From contig NZ_SOAN01000001.1 of NCBI RefSeq assembly GCF_004364585.1, positions 310,001 through 374,000 on the forward strand: 64,000 nt of DNA. The letters run 5' to 3'. Positions 18,450-26,940 of this stretch are shown here, one piece after another. The notes under the pieces are model-generated. The model searched no databases and was not told the DNA's origin. It worked only from the letters and a program-made list of their open reading frames with translations. Position numbers and translations under genes: made by a program. Each line of letters begins with the position of its first letter. Position 1 is the stretch's first letter. Origin of the DNA: Nesterenkonia aurantiaca. GTDB taxonomy: Bacteria > Actinomycetota > Actinomycetes > Actinomycetales > Micrococcaceae.

Positions 18450-21400
18450 GCTCTTCGGCCAGCCGGAGGAAGTCCCGCGCCGGGTTCCCGAAGCGGTGCA
18501 GGGTCATTGAGACGGCCTGCTCCTTGAGCCAGTAGCGCAGCTCCACCCGGCCGGAAGCGGTGACCTCGTCGGCGAGCAGCGCCACCTCCGGACGGTCCGC
18601 CAGCTTCGTGCGCAGCGCGGAGTCCACGGCACCCAGCATGCGCACCCGCACTCCCACTCCGCGATCATGGTCCCCGGCGGCCAGGGCCTCGGCGAACTGA
18701 CCCGTGGTCTCCTCGGTGAGGGTGAGCTGCAGCGTCCTGCTCCCCAGTTCCACGGCCTTCGCGGTCGCGTTCGGCAGCTTGGGGCAGATGGAGACGCGCA
18801 CCTGAGCCCCGGCACGCCGTGCGGCGATCAGCGCGCGCAGCACCTGGACCGCTGTGGCGTCGACGCCCACACGCAGCAGCACGTCCTCGCCGAGGTAGCG
18901 GAAGATGTTGGCCTCGCCGCCCAGGCCGGTGCGGTCGGTGGGCCTGCCGAACTCGGTCTCCCACCAGCGCTGGTCATCGGCGGCGGCCGCGGCGAGCCAG
19001 GCCCGATCCGCTCCGGAGACGATCCCGGAGCTGACCGCTGACTCGATCAATTTGGCCACAGTCTGCTCCAGCGCCGCTCCGGCTGGACCTGCCGCTGGCA
19101 GCTCGGCCCCCACGGTGTCATCTTCCCAACGACCGAAGAGCATGACGTAGTTGGGGCCACCGGCCTTGGAGCCCAGGCCCACCGAGGACTGCTTCCAGCC
19201 ACCGAAGGACTGACGCTGGACGATAGCTCCGGTGATACCTCGATTGACATAGGCATTTCCGACTTGAACCCTGTCGAGCCAGGTGGCCACCTCGCCAGGC
19301 TCCAGCGAATGGATGCCCCCGGTGAGGCCGAAGTCGACCTGGTTCTGCAGGCCGATCGCCTCCTCGAGATCCGAGGCCTTCATCAGACCCAGCACCGGGC
19401 CGAAGACCTCGGTGAGGTGGAAGAAGGATCCCGGCTTCACGCCGTCTTTGATCCCCGGGGACCAGAGCAGACCGGTGTCGTCGAGCTGCTTGGGCTCCAA
19501 CAGCCAGGACTCACCGGGCTCCAGGGTGGTGAGTGCGCGGCGCAGCTTCTCGCTGGGCTCCTCGGTCAGCGGGCCCACCGTGGCGGCGAGGCTGCTCGGC
19601 CATTCCACGATCATCGAGGAGGCGGCATCGACCAGCTGACGACGGAACCGCTCGGAGTCATAGACGCTGCCCACCAGGATCCCCAGCGAGGCGGCGGAAC
19701 ATTTCTGCCCGGCATGGCCGAAGGCCGAGTTGACCAGGTCCGCCACCGCGAGGTCGCGATCCGCCGAGGGTGTGATGACCAGGGCGTTCTTCCCGGAGGT
19801 CTCCGCGTTGATCGCCAGCGCCGGCTTCCAGGAGCGGAACATCGCCGCCGTCTCGGAGGCCCCGGTGAGGATCACCCGGTCGATGCCGTCGTGGGAGACC
19901 AGCCGCTTGCCGTCCGCACCTTCGAAGGGATAGACCCCATGCAGCACTTCCCGGGGCACGCCGGCGTCCCAGAGTGCGTCCAGGATCGCCATGGAACAGT
20001 GCGGGGTGTGGTTCGAGGGCTTGTGGATCACCGCGGCACCTGCGGCGAGCGCGGCAAAGGTGCCGCCGGCCGGGATGGCGAGCGGGAAGTTCCACGGCGG
20101 GGTGATCAGCACCAGGCGGTCCGGGAGGAAGCGGGCATGTTCGACCTGCTCGATCTCAAGCGCGCTGTGCGCGTAGTAGCGGGCGAAGTCGATCGCCTCG
20201 GAGATCTCCGGATCCGTCTGCGCCACGGACTTGCCCACCTCGGCGGCGGCGATGGAGACCAGATGGCCGCGGCGCGCGGCGAGGATATCGGCCGCCCGGT
20301 AGAGGATCCGAGCGCGTTCGACGGCGGGGCGGGCCGCCCACGGCTCGGCGGCCGCGCGGGCCTGCACGACCAGCTCGTCGATCCGGTCCCCGCTGATCTT
20401 CTCCGGCAGCGACTGGGCCTCGATCCAGCCCGGCTCGGAGGCGCGATCGATCGCTTCGGCGGCCCACCGCTGGTTCGCCGGCAGCGCGGGATCGGTATCG
20501 GGCTCGTTGGCGAAGGGCGGGAGGGCGGCGTCGTCGTTCTTGAGCGCTTCGGCGCGCTGCTGCGCTTCGGCGCCCGGCTGCGCTTCGGCACCCCGGTCCT
20601 GGGTGTGCTGCGGGCTGGGCGCGGTGTGGCCGTGCTTGGTCAGGATCTCCTCCAGCAGCGCGAGCGAGCCGCGGAAGCGCTGGGCCTCGCGGTCGAAGAC
20701 CTCGCTGCTGCGGCCGGATTCGTCCACGGACAGATCGAAGATGCCGGACATGAAGTTCTCGCTGGCAGCGTTCTCCTCGAGCCGCCGGACCAGGTAGGAG
20801 ATGGCCACATCGAACTCGGCCGGGCGCACGGCCGGCACGTAGAGCAGCAGCTGGCCGACATCGGCGCTCACCGCTTCCGCCTGTTCCGTGGCCATGCCCT
20901 GGAGCATCTCGAATTCCATCTGCCCGGTGACCCCGCGCTGGGCTCCGAGCAGGTGGGCGAAGGCGATGTCGAACAGGTTATGCCCGGCCACGCCGATCCG
21001 CACCCCGGCCATGTTCTCTTCGGTGAGCAGCCAGTGCAGCACCAGCTTGTAGTTCGCGTCAGTGGCCTCCTTGGACTCACAGGTGACCTGAGGCCAGCCG
21101 GCGATCTCGCCGTGGACCTTCTCCACAGCCAGGTTCGCACCCTTGACCAGCCGGATCTTGATCCCGGCTCCGCCGGCCGCGACGCGGGCGTTGGCGAACT
21201 CAGCGAGCTCCTGGGTCGCGCCGAGCGCGTCCGGGAGGTAGGCCTGCAGCACGATGCCGCCCTCATAGTGCTTCAGCTCGGGGCGGGAGAGCAGGTTCTT
21301 GAAGACCGCGATGGTCAGGTTGAGGTCGCGGTACTCCTCCATGTCCAGGTTGATGAACTTCGATCCGGCGGGCGCCTTCGCCGCCTCCTGGTACATCGGG

Positions 21401-22077
21401 ATCAGCCGGTCGACCACGTAGTCCACGGTCGCATCGAATCCCCACATGGAGATCTGCGAGGCGATGGAGGAGACCTTGATCGAGACATAGTCGACGTCAT
21501 CGCGGCGCAGCAGATCCACGGTGTCCTGCAGGTGCTTGTCAGCCTCGGCCTCGCCCAGCACCGCCTCGCCGAGGAGGTTGATGTTCAGCCGGTGCCCGTC
21601 CTGCTTGATCGATGCCACGGCCTTGCCGAACGGCTTGTCCCGGGCATCCACGACCATATGTCCGACCATGGCGCGCATCCGCGCCCGTGCCGCAGGCACG
21701 ACGACGTCGGGCAGCGTCTTGGCCAGCGCGCTGCCGGCGAGGATCTGCGCCCGGTCCAGGGCGGAGAGCGTGTCCGGGGCGAGTCCGCCCAGCTCGGAGA
21801 GCGCCGAGGCGGCGGCCTTGGTGTCTTCGGTGCGGATGACCCGGTCGACGAATCCCACGGTGAAGTCCAACCCGTTGGGGTGCGAGAGCACTGCGGAGAG
21901 GCGCTGCGCTGACTTGTCCGCGGCGGCATGATTCTTGCTGGGCCGGCTCCGCCTGCCCGGCTTCTCGCCCCCTGTTCCCGTTGCCGCTCCCGCGGGGCCG
22001 CGCTGCAGCCAGCGGGTGACCTTGGCGACCGCAGCCTCGGAGAGATCGGTGAGCTCGGCGGTGTTCACAGGGGACAT
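18430..22077 (-). CDS. putA: Bifunctional proline dehydrogenase / L-glutamate-gamma-semialdehyde dehydrogenase
   Basis: 1215 residues. It oxidises proline to pyrroline-5-carboxylate with FAD, then to glutamate with NAD. The proline dehydrogenase barrel (about 60-480) shows FINLDMEEYRDLNLT, RLVKGANLAVEK, GVAGHNLFDIAFAHLLG, FEMLQGMATEQ and the substrate-contacting YLVRRLEENAASENFM. The aldehyde dehydrogenase domain (about 510-980) has PWNFPLAIPAGGTFAAL, catalytic Glu759 (NAETSGKNA) and nucleophile Cys793 (GHAGQKCSA). A further 230 residues (about 985-1215) form a C-terminal domain. An Ala/Glu/Gln-rich linker (AEAQPGAEAQQRAEAL) joins the two enzymes. The N-terminus lacks the ribbon-helix-helix of the autorepressing enteric PutA. 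The adjacent divergent GntR/FCD gene is the likely regulator. Confidence 0.95.
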   Translation of the reverse strand: MSPVNTAELTDLSEAAVAKVTRWLQRGPAGAATGTGGEKPGRRSRPSKNHAAADKSAQRLSAVLSHPNGLDFTVGFVDRVIRTEDTKAAASALSELGGLAPDTLSALDRAQILAGSALAKTLPDVVVPAARARMRAMVGHMVVDARDKPFGKAVASIKQDGHRLNINLLGEAVLGEAEADKHLQDTVDLLRRDDVDYVSIKVSSIASQISMWGFDATVDYVVDRLIPMYQEAAKAPAGSKFINLDMEEYRDLNLTIAVFKNLLSRPELKHYEGGIVLQAYLPDALGATQELAEFANARVAAGGAGIKIRLVKGANLAVEKVHGEIAGWPQVTCESKEATDANYKLVLHWLLTEENMAGVRIGVAGHNLFDIAFAHLLGAQRGVTGQMEFEMLQGMATEQAEAVSADVGQLLLYVPAVRPAEFDVAISYLVRRLEENAASENFMSGIFDLSVDESGRSSEVFDREAQRFRGSLALLEEILTKHGHTAPSPQHTQDRGAEAQPGAEAQQRAEALKNDDAALPPFANEPDTDPALPANQRWAAEAIDRASEPGWIEAQSLPEKISGDRIDELVVQARAAAEPWAARPAVERARILYRAADILAARRGHLVSIAAAEVGKSVAQTDPEISEAIDFARYYAHSALEIEQVEHARFLPDRLVLITPPWNFPLAIPAGGTFAALAAGAAVIHKPSNHTPHCSMAILDALWDAGVPREVLHGVYPFEGADGKRLVSHDGIDRVILTGASETAAMFRSWKPALAINAETSGKNALVITPSADRDLAVADLVNSAFGHAGQKCSAASLGILVGSVYDSERFRRQLVDAASSMIVEWPSSLAATVGPLTEEPSEKLRRALTTLEPGESWLLEPKQLDDTGLLWSPGIKDGVKPGSFFHLTEVFGPVLGLMKASDLEEAIGLQNQVDFGLTGGIHSLEPGEVATWLDRVQVGNAYVNRGITGAIVQRQSFGGWKQSSVGLGSKAGGPNYVMLFGRWEDDTVGAELPAAGPAGAALEQTVAKLIESAVSSGIVSGADRAWLAAAAADDQRWWETEFGRPTDRTGLGGEANIFRYLGEDVLLRVGVDATAVQVLRALIAARRAGAQVRVSICPKLPNATAKAVELGSRTLQLTLTEETTGQFAEALAAGDHDRGVGVRVRMLGAVDSALRTKLADRPEVALLADEVTASGRVELRYWLKEQAVSMTLHRFGNPARDFLRLAEELKRAVD

Positions 22078-22087
22078 CGGGGCCTCA

Positions 22088-22116
22088 TTTCACGCAGGGA
22101 TATTTCACGCAGGGAT
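22088..22116. repeat. Tandem 14-bp repeat upstream of putA
   Basis: TTTCACGCAGGGAT occurs twice, at 22088-22101 and 22103-22116, separated by one base, 11-39 bases upstream of the putA start. It may be a regulator site or part of the untranslated leader. Confidence 0.65.
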
Positions 22117-22156
22117 GCGGGTTCAGCTCTTGGAGTGCTCGGCCTGCTGTCTTCCA

Positions 22157-22174
22157 GTGTGTGCCGACACACAC
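22157..22174. promoter_or_regulatory. Inverted repeat between putA and its divergent regulator
   Basis: TGTGTG (22158-22163), a four-base CCGA spacer and CACACA (22168-22173) form a perfect palindrome midway between the two divergent genes. It is a candidate operator for the FCD-type regulator. The spacing is typical of GntR sites, but the bases do not match a consensus I know. Confidence 0.45.
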
Positions 22175-22235
22175 GCGGAAGCCACGATATGGCGCACCGA
22201 TCCGTTACAGCTTGAGTCAGAAATAGGTCATACTG

Positions 22236-23708
22236 ATGATCATGCAGACCACCGGTCGCGGCCGTCCGCGGATCCAGGACACGGCTGATGACATCGTGGC
22301 CAGCGTCCTCGCCACCGCCGGGGCCAGGGTCAGCACGCCGGACTTCTCGACCCGGCGCATCGCTGAGCTCACCGGGCTGAGTCAGACCCTGGTCAGCCGC
22401 GGCTGCCGAAGGATCCGCAGAGCGGCCACAGAGGTCGCCGATTCGAGCCATCCGGTCGATCCGGTCGATCCGGTCGATCCTGTCGATCCTGTCGATCCTG
22501 TCGATCAGGCTGGGGGTCTCGAGGCTCGAGGGATCAGGGCGCGCGAGCTGGTCGTGGCGGAGGTGCAGGTCAGATTTCCACAGATCGTGGTGCGCTTCGC
22601 CGCTCGACCGGTCACCGGTCTCGCGCAGCGGACCATTGCGGAACGTCGGGCCACGGCCCTGATGGCGGCGCTGCATGCCTCTGAGGCGGCGCACTGGCGG
22701 GTCAGGGAGGCCGGCGCGGTCAGCTCCGGGGTGGCACCGCTTCAGGGCTCAGACCCACTGAGCGCCTGTTGGGACGCCCACGACCCGGACTGGGAGCGAT
22801 TCATGGACCGCACGGCCTCTCTGCTCACGCGCTGCGCCCCCACCACCGACGCCGTCCCCGGGGATCTGCTGGACCTCCTGGCCCGACGTGCCGGACGAGG
22901 ACTCCACGGCACGGACTGGCGACGCGAAGCTTCGAAAAAGAGATCCACTTTTGACTCAGATATGGGCTTGGGACCAGATGACACCGCGCTGTCCGCCGAG
23001 CTGGAGCGATCACCGCGGAATCGCTGGTTCTCCCAGGTAGAGCTCTCGGTGACCGAACAGATCGCCATCGCGCTGCGCCGCGAGATCACGAATTCGGGCT
23101 TCCGCGCGGGCGACAGACTTTCCCCCGACGTGCTCGGAGAGCGTCTCAGACTCAGCCGCAGCGCCGTGCGCTCGGCGATGAGCCGCCTGGTCGATGACGG
23201 GCTGCTGGACTTCCACCAGGGTGGCTTCCGGGTTCCCGCGGTGACGGGGGCAGACGTGGTCGACCTCTACGCCGCGCGGCTGCACCTCGGGATGGTGCTG
23301 CTCAGGGCCTGCGCCATGCAGCCCCGGCATCGAATGCTGCCGGTCAGACTGGCGCTGGGGGCGGTGGAGGCTGCGGCGACCCAGGGCACCCGATCCGACG
23401 TCGGCCTGACAGATCTGCAGTTCCAGCAGGAGCTGGCGGAGGCCTCCGGGCTGAGCCAGTCGGCACGCGGGTTCCACGCACTGACCCTGCGGGTGCGGAT
23501 GTTCATCGCCGTGCTGCGCCTGGACTACAGCCCTGCGGTGGAGCGCATCGTCAGTGATGATCGGCGCATCCTGAGCGCAGTGCTGGCCGGAGACGCCGAG
23601 GCCGCGGTGCGCGCCTGGCGGGCGAAGCTGGACAACGCTGTTCGACATATGTCGGCGCTGGCTCCGGAGTCCTTCGACGCGGAGCTGTGGGCGCGGCTGA
23701 GCCGCTAG
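22236..23708 (+). CDS. Two-headed transcriptional regulator: N-terminal HTH plus GntR/FCD module
   Basis: 490 residues, about twice the size of an ordinary FCD-GntR protein. Residues about 1-70 contain a helix-turn-helix of LacI/TetR look (FSTRRIAELTGLSQTLVSRG). A linker of five VDP repeats follows, encoded by a 9-bp minisatellite. Residues 95-250 match nothing I recognise. From about 270 comes a canonical GntR winged helix (VTEQIAIALRREITNSGFRA, then LSRSAVRSAMSRLVDDGLLD), then a helical FCD-like ligand domain to the end. Its divergent position next to putA suggests control of proline use. The start is uncertain between ATG 22236 and ATG 22242; a CATACT hexamer lies seven bases before the latter. 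Confidence 0.75.
   Translation: MIMQTTGRGRPRIQDTADDIVASVLATAGARVSTPDFSTRRIAELTGLSQTLVSRGCRRIRRAATEVADSSHPVDPVDPVDPVDPVDPVDQAGGLEARGIRARELVVAEVQVRFPQIVVRFAARPVTGLAQRTIAERRATALMAALHASEAAHWRVREAGAVSSGVAPLQGSDPLSACWDAHDPDWERFMDRTASLLTRCAPTTDAVPGDLLDLLARRAGRGLHGTDWRREASKKRSTFDSDMGLGPDDTALSAELERSPRNRWFSQVELSVTEQIAIALRREITNSGFRAGDRLSPDVLGERLRLSRSAVRSAMSRLVDDGLLDFHQGGFRVPAVTGADVVDLYAARLHLGMVLLRACAMQPRHRMLPVRLALGAVEAAATQGTRSDVGLTDLQFQQELAEASGLSQSARGFHALTLRVRMFIAVLRLDYSPAVERIVSDDRRILSAVLAGDAEAAVRAWRAKLDNAVRHMSALAPESFDAELWARLSR
22451..22504 (+). repeat. 9-bp minisatellite (six units) inside the regulator gene
   Basis: Six in-frame 9-base units: three of TCCGGTCGA followed by three of TCCTGTCGA. They encode the (VDP)n linker. 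The units are identical within each half, which points to recent slippage or unit duplication. Any change in copy number alters the linker without breaking the frame. Confidence 0.9.
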
Positions 23709-23721
23709 GAGCGCCTGGCGT

Positions 23722-24279
23722 TCAGCGCGTCACGGCATAGCTGAGCTGCACCATACCGTTGCCGAACCGGCGCTCACCGCGCAGGGTGAGCGCCATCCTC
23801 ATCTTCGGCAGCATGCGAAGACCCCCGCCGAGCACCATGGGGCAGATCAGCAGGTGGACTTCGTCGACAAGACCATGGCGCAGCGCGTGGGCGGCGAGGG
23901 TGGGACCCTCGATCGTGAGATCCTCGGCGCTGGCCTCCTTGATCCGCTGGACCTCTGCTGGATCAAAGTCGCGCTCGATCCTGGTGCGCCTGGTGGTGAC
24001 CTCGGTGAGCGTCGTTGAATAGACGATCTTCTCGGCGGCGGTCCAGATCTTGGCGAACTCAGCCGCCTGCGGAGAACCTTCGGCCAGCGCTGGATCCGTC
24101 TCCCAGACGCTCATCAGCTCATAGATCTTTCGTCCGTAGAGGTAGGTGCCGATCCCCCGGGTCTGGTCATTGATGGCCCGCATGACTTCCTCGTCGGGCT
24201 CACCCCACTGGAAGTCGCCGTCCTCATCGGCGACGTAGCCATCGGCTGAAACGAGCATGAAGTAGATGAGTTTCCCCAC
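23722..24279 (-). CDS. Dihydrofolate reductase family protein (RibD C-terminal fold)
   Basis: 185 residues from a GTG start with GGAGGT nine bases upstream. It begins MGKLIYFMLVSADGYVADEDGDF and contains YLYGRKIYELMSVW, the NADPH-site DLTIEGPTLAAHALRHGLVDE and LICPMVLGGGLRMLP. This pattern belongs to the YyaP/YwjB-type group of the RibD C-terminal superfamily, small NADPH-dependent reductases whose substrates are mostly unknown. It is not a housekeeping folate enzyme by sequence. It stands alone between the regulator and the iron ATPase. Confidence 0.85.
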   Translation of the reverse strand: MGKLIYFMLVSADGYVADEDGDFQWGEPDEEVMRAINDQTRGIGTYLYGRKIYELMSVWETDPALAEGSPQAAEFAKIWTAAEKIVYSTTLTEVTTRRTRIERDFDPAEVQRIKEASAEDLTIEGPTLAAHALRHGLVDEVHLLICPMVLGGGLRMLPKMRMALTLRGERRFGNGMVQLSYAVTR

Positions 24280-24387
24280 TGCGACCTCCCCAGTGTCCGC
24301 TGCCGCTGCGCAACAGTTTCACACGCTCCCGGCGCAGCGCGGAATGCTCCACGACCTCATCGAGAGGCTCAAGTGCCGGGCGCCGGC

Positions 24388-25179
24388 TCAGAGCACCGGC
24401 GCCCTGGGGATCATCAGCGGCTTGCCTGTCTCCGGGTCTTCGATGACGCGGGATTCCACGCCGAAGACGCCGCGGATCGTCTCTTCGGTGCCGACCTGCT
24501 CCGCGGTGCCTTCGGCGGCGATGCGACCGTCCTTCATGGCGACGATGTGCGAGGCGTAGCGCAGCACCTGGTTGATGTCGTGGAGCACCGCCACCATGGT
24601 GCGGCCCTCGCGCTGCAACCTGGAGCAGAGCTCGAGGATCTCGATCTGGTGAGCGATGTCGAGATAGGTGGTCGGCTCGTCGAGCAGCAGCAGCGGGGTC
24701 TCCTGAGCGAGCGCCATCGCGATCCAGGCGCGCTGGCGCTGACCTCCGGACAGGGCGTCTACTTCGCGACTGGCCAGCTGGGTCATTCCAGTGTTCTCCA
24801 GCGCGGAGCGCACGGCCGTCTCATCCTCGTGGCCCCAGCGCTTGAACATGTGTTGATGCGGATGCCGTCCACGGGAGACCAGGTCGAACACCGTGATGCC
24901 GTCCGGCGCGATCGCGGACTGCGGAAGCAGGCCCACGGTGCGCGCCAGCTCCTTGGTGGGCATGTTGAAGATGGATTCGCCGTCGAGCAGCACCTGTCCC
25001 CCGGTGGGCTTGATCAACCGGGCGAGGCTTCGCAGCAGCGTGGACTTCCCGCAGGCATTGGGGCCCATGATGACGGTGAACGATCCATCCGGGATCGTGA
25101 TGGTCAGGTCTTCGAGCACATGACGCTCCTCGTACCCGGAGGTCAGGCTGGAGGCGGAAAGCCGGTATTCGTCGGTCAT
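24388..25179 (-). CDS. Iron-siderophore ABC transporter ATPase (FecE/FepC family)
   Basis: 263 residues from the ATG at 25179 (GAAGGA upstream); the longer reading frame to 25512 runs through the HNH gene and is spurious. Walker A is GPNACGKST, the signature LSGGQRQRAWIAMALAQ, Walker B LLLLDEPTTYLD, and the switch histidine lies in VAVLHDINQVLRYA. GLLPQSAIAPDGITVFDLVSRGRHPHQ is characteristic of siderophore/cobalamin importer ATPases. It is encoded without a permease. The two FecCD permeases at 12434-14556 lack an ATPase, so it may power them, though this is inference. It acts at the cytoplasmic face of the membrane. Confidence 0.9.
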   Translation of the reverse strand: MTDEYRLSASSLTSGYEERHVLEDLTITIPDGSFTVIMGPNACGKSTLLRSLARLIKPTGGQVLLDGESIFNMPTKELARTVGLLPQSAIAPDGITVFDLVSRGRHPHQHMFKRWGHEDETAVRSALENTGMTQLASREVDALSGGQRQRAWIAMALAQETPLLLLDEPTTYLDIAHQIEILELCSRLQREGRTMVAVLHDINQVLRYASHIVAMKDGRIAAEGTAEQVGTEETIRGVFGVESRVIEDPETGKPLMIPRAPVL

Positions 25180-25285
25180 CGGGTCCTTCGTGGCGGCGGG
25201 GTCCCGCGCCGGGGCATCGGGCTGGGCCGTGGAGCAGGAGCCATCACCTGATGATGCGCCCCGAGGCGCTCGTGTCAGGGCCAGC

Positions 25286-26842
25286 CTACGGGCTCGCCGA
25301 GGGTGGCCGATCAGCGGGGAGGTCGAGGAATCCAGCGGTCTTGAGCCGATGATGCTTCCGACACAGCGCCCACAGGTTGGACGCCGTGGTTTCCCCCTGC
25401 GGCCAGGGGATCTGATGATCGATGTCGCAGTGCTCCGCTGCGACCATGCACCCCGGTGCCTGGCAGGTGCCATCGCGGAACTCAATGGCCCGACGCAGCA
25501 GCTGGGGTACAAATCGGCTCTCGTAGACCCGCACCAGGGGCTCGAGTGCGCGGAGGAGCGGATCCGGCGCGACGCCGGGTGGGTCCGGTGGACCGGAAGG
25601 CTTGACTCGGGTGCGCGGCACTCCCGGCGGAGTGGCTGGCATCGCGCCCGGAGGTGAAGCTGGCAGCGAGGTCGGAGGTGAAGCTGGTAGCGAGGTCGAT
25701 CGCGGCACCGGGGTCCAGGTGATCTGGTGTTCCGGGCTGAGGATGATCCGCCGAATCATCGCCGCTGGATAGGCGTGCCGTCGATTGCGGCTCAACGCGG
25801 GCCGACCCGCACCCTCGGTGGCGTCGGTGGCGTCGGTGATGCGAGCCGAGTCCATCAGAAGGGTCTCGGGCTCGATCAGGATTCCGACGTGGGCGTTGAT
25901 CGCGGTGCCGGAATCGGTCCCTCCGTTGAGCAGCCAGCTCGAGAGGAGATCGGCCTCTCGCTGGGCCTGGGTTCGGGGATCCCCCGCCTCGCGGCTCAAC
26001 GGCGCAGCGGGTTCGGCCGTCGCTGCCGCGGCGACCTTCTCGAGGCCATCGGCGGATACCAGCTGAGGAGCCTCCCACCCCGCATCAGAGCCATCATCGG
26101 GCCCCTCACTCGGGAGCCCGAGCCAGTCGAATCCGCCTGGGTGGACCTCTGCGCGGAGTGCCGCAGGCTCAGCCGGAACTGGCTTCTCGACGCACGGATC
26201 ATAGGGGACATCGCGTGTCGGGCTGCGGGCCACCTCCACCAACCGGTTCTTGATGGCCTCGGCGGTGAGTGTGGGGAGCATCGCGTGGAGGATGCTGACT
26301 CCATCCTCCAGGTGCTCCAGCCAGACCCGGCGCTCGGCGTGGCTGCGGTGACAGCGGTGGACGTGCTGGTCAGGCTCCGTGCGGGCCACGAAGCGGTTCA
26401 ACCAGGCGGTCAGCCGTGCGGGGCGATGCGCGACGGCATAGGCGGCGGCCTGGACGTCGAGCCGCTCGCGGTGCACCGGGGAGACGAGACGCTCAGCGGC
26501 CGAGATCACCCGGACCAGGGAACGGACGGGCACATCACCCGCGCGAACCGCGCCCCACACTCGCGGCAGATGCTGCCGAGCGAAGCACCCCTGCCGGTGC
26601 TGGGTGTACACCTGCCCCTCGCTGACCCCCAGGGCCTCGGCCGCGTTCATGATGGCCGCCGATTCGGCGGTAGCTCGACCGCGAGCGCTGCGCATGAGCT
26701 CGGGCTCGGTCACCTCGAGGTCACGCAGGAAGGACTCGACGTAGCCCACGAGCAGCCGCAGCTGCTCGGCCTGAACTCGATTCAGCAGCCGCTGGGATTC
26801 CCGGAGCGGCTCTGCATTCGGATCAGTGAGTGCGACCTGCAT
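25286..26842 (-). CDS. DUF222 / 13E12-repeat protein with C-terminal HNH nuclease motif
   Basis: 518 residues. The N-terminal 330 residues form the DUF222 region (SEGQVYTQHRQGC, AGDVPVRSLVRVISAAERL, RLTAWLNRFVARTEP). The C-terminus is an HNH fold with CQAPGCMVAAEHCDIDHQIPW and NLWALCRKHHRLKT, the metal-binding His/Asp-His/Asn/His set. Between them lies a Pro/Ala-rich stretch with a duplicated 24-bp unit. This family is abundant and often multi-copy in actinobacteria, and its role (mobile-element nuclease or DNA-modifying helper) is unsettled. A TATATT hexamer sits six bases before the ATG. The immediate upstream DNA is unusually AT-rich for this window. Confidence 0.83.
   Translation of the reverse strand: MQVALTDPNAEPLRESQRLLNRVQAEQLRLLVGYVESFLRDLEVTEPELMRSARGRATAESAAIMNAAEALGVSEGQVYTQHRQGCFARQHLPRVWGAVRAGDVPVRSLVRVISAAERLVSPVHRERLDVQAAAYAVAHRPARLTAWLNRFVARTEPDQHVHRCHRSHAERRVWLEHLEDGVSILHAMLPTLTAEAIKNRLVEVARSPTRDVPYDPCVEKPVPAEPAALRAEVHPGGFDWLGLPSEGPDDGSDAGWEAPQLVSADGLEKVAAAATAEPAAPLSREAGDPRTQAQREADLLSSWLLNGGTDSGTAINAHVGILIEPETLLMDSARITDATDATEGAGRPALSRNRRHAYPAAMIRRIILSPEHQITWTPVPRSTSLPASPPTSLPASPPGAMPATPPGVPRTRVKPSGPPDPPGVAPDPLLRALEPLVRVYESRFVPQLLRRAIEFRDGTCQAPGCMVAAEHCDIDHQIPWPQGETTASNLWALCRKHHRLKTAGFLDLPADRPPSASP
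25650..25697. repeat. Duplicated 24-bp unit in the HNH gene
   Basis: Two adjacent 24-base copies (25650-25673 and 25674-25697) differing by one base. They encode a repeated Thr/Ser-Leu-Pro-Ala-Ser-Pro-Pro linker on the minus strand. Confidence 0.85.
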
Positions 26843-26848
26843 GATTCG

Positions 26849-26854
26849 AATATA
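26849..26854 (-). promoter_or_regulatory. -10 hexamer of the DUF222/HNH gene, leaderless type
   Basis: TATATT on the minus strand, then CGAATC, then the ATG at 26842. No Shine-Dalgarno is present, so the transcript is probably leaderless. Confidence 0.5.
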
Positions 26855-26940
26855 TCTTCTAATGCGGTGAGACTCAATAGTTCAGTTCATGCCAATTTGG
26901 TTCTATTTGACCGGAGTCCAGAGGCTGTATGAGGCCAGTT

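Noticed and set aside
19264-21912. 882-codon open frame opposite putA
   Set aside because: It is an antisense shadow: the codon third positions of GC-rich putA leave the opposite strand free of stops. The protein is Arg/Gly/His-rich with no family motif, whereas putA has both catalytic domains.
24388-25512. N-terminally extended version of the FecE-like ATPase
   Set aside because: The extra 111 codons lie opposite the HNH gene end and are low-complexity; the ATG at 25179 has a ribosome-binding site and gives the family length.
25286-26842. HNH gene as part of a restriction or phage-defence system
   Set aside because: It is a DUF222/13E12-type gene common in multiple copies in actinobacteria, and no methyltransferase, restriction or defence partner is next to it.
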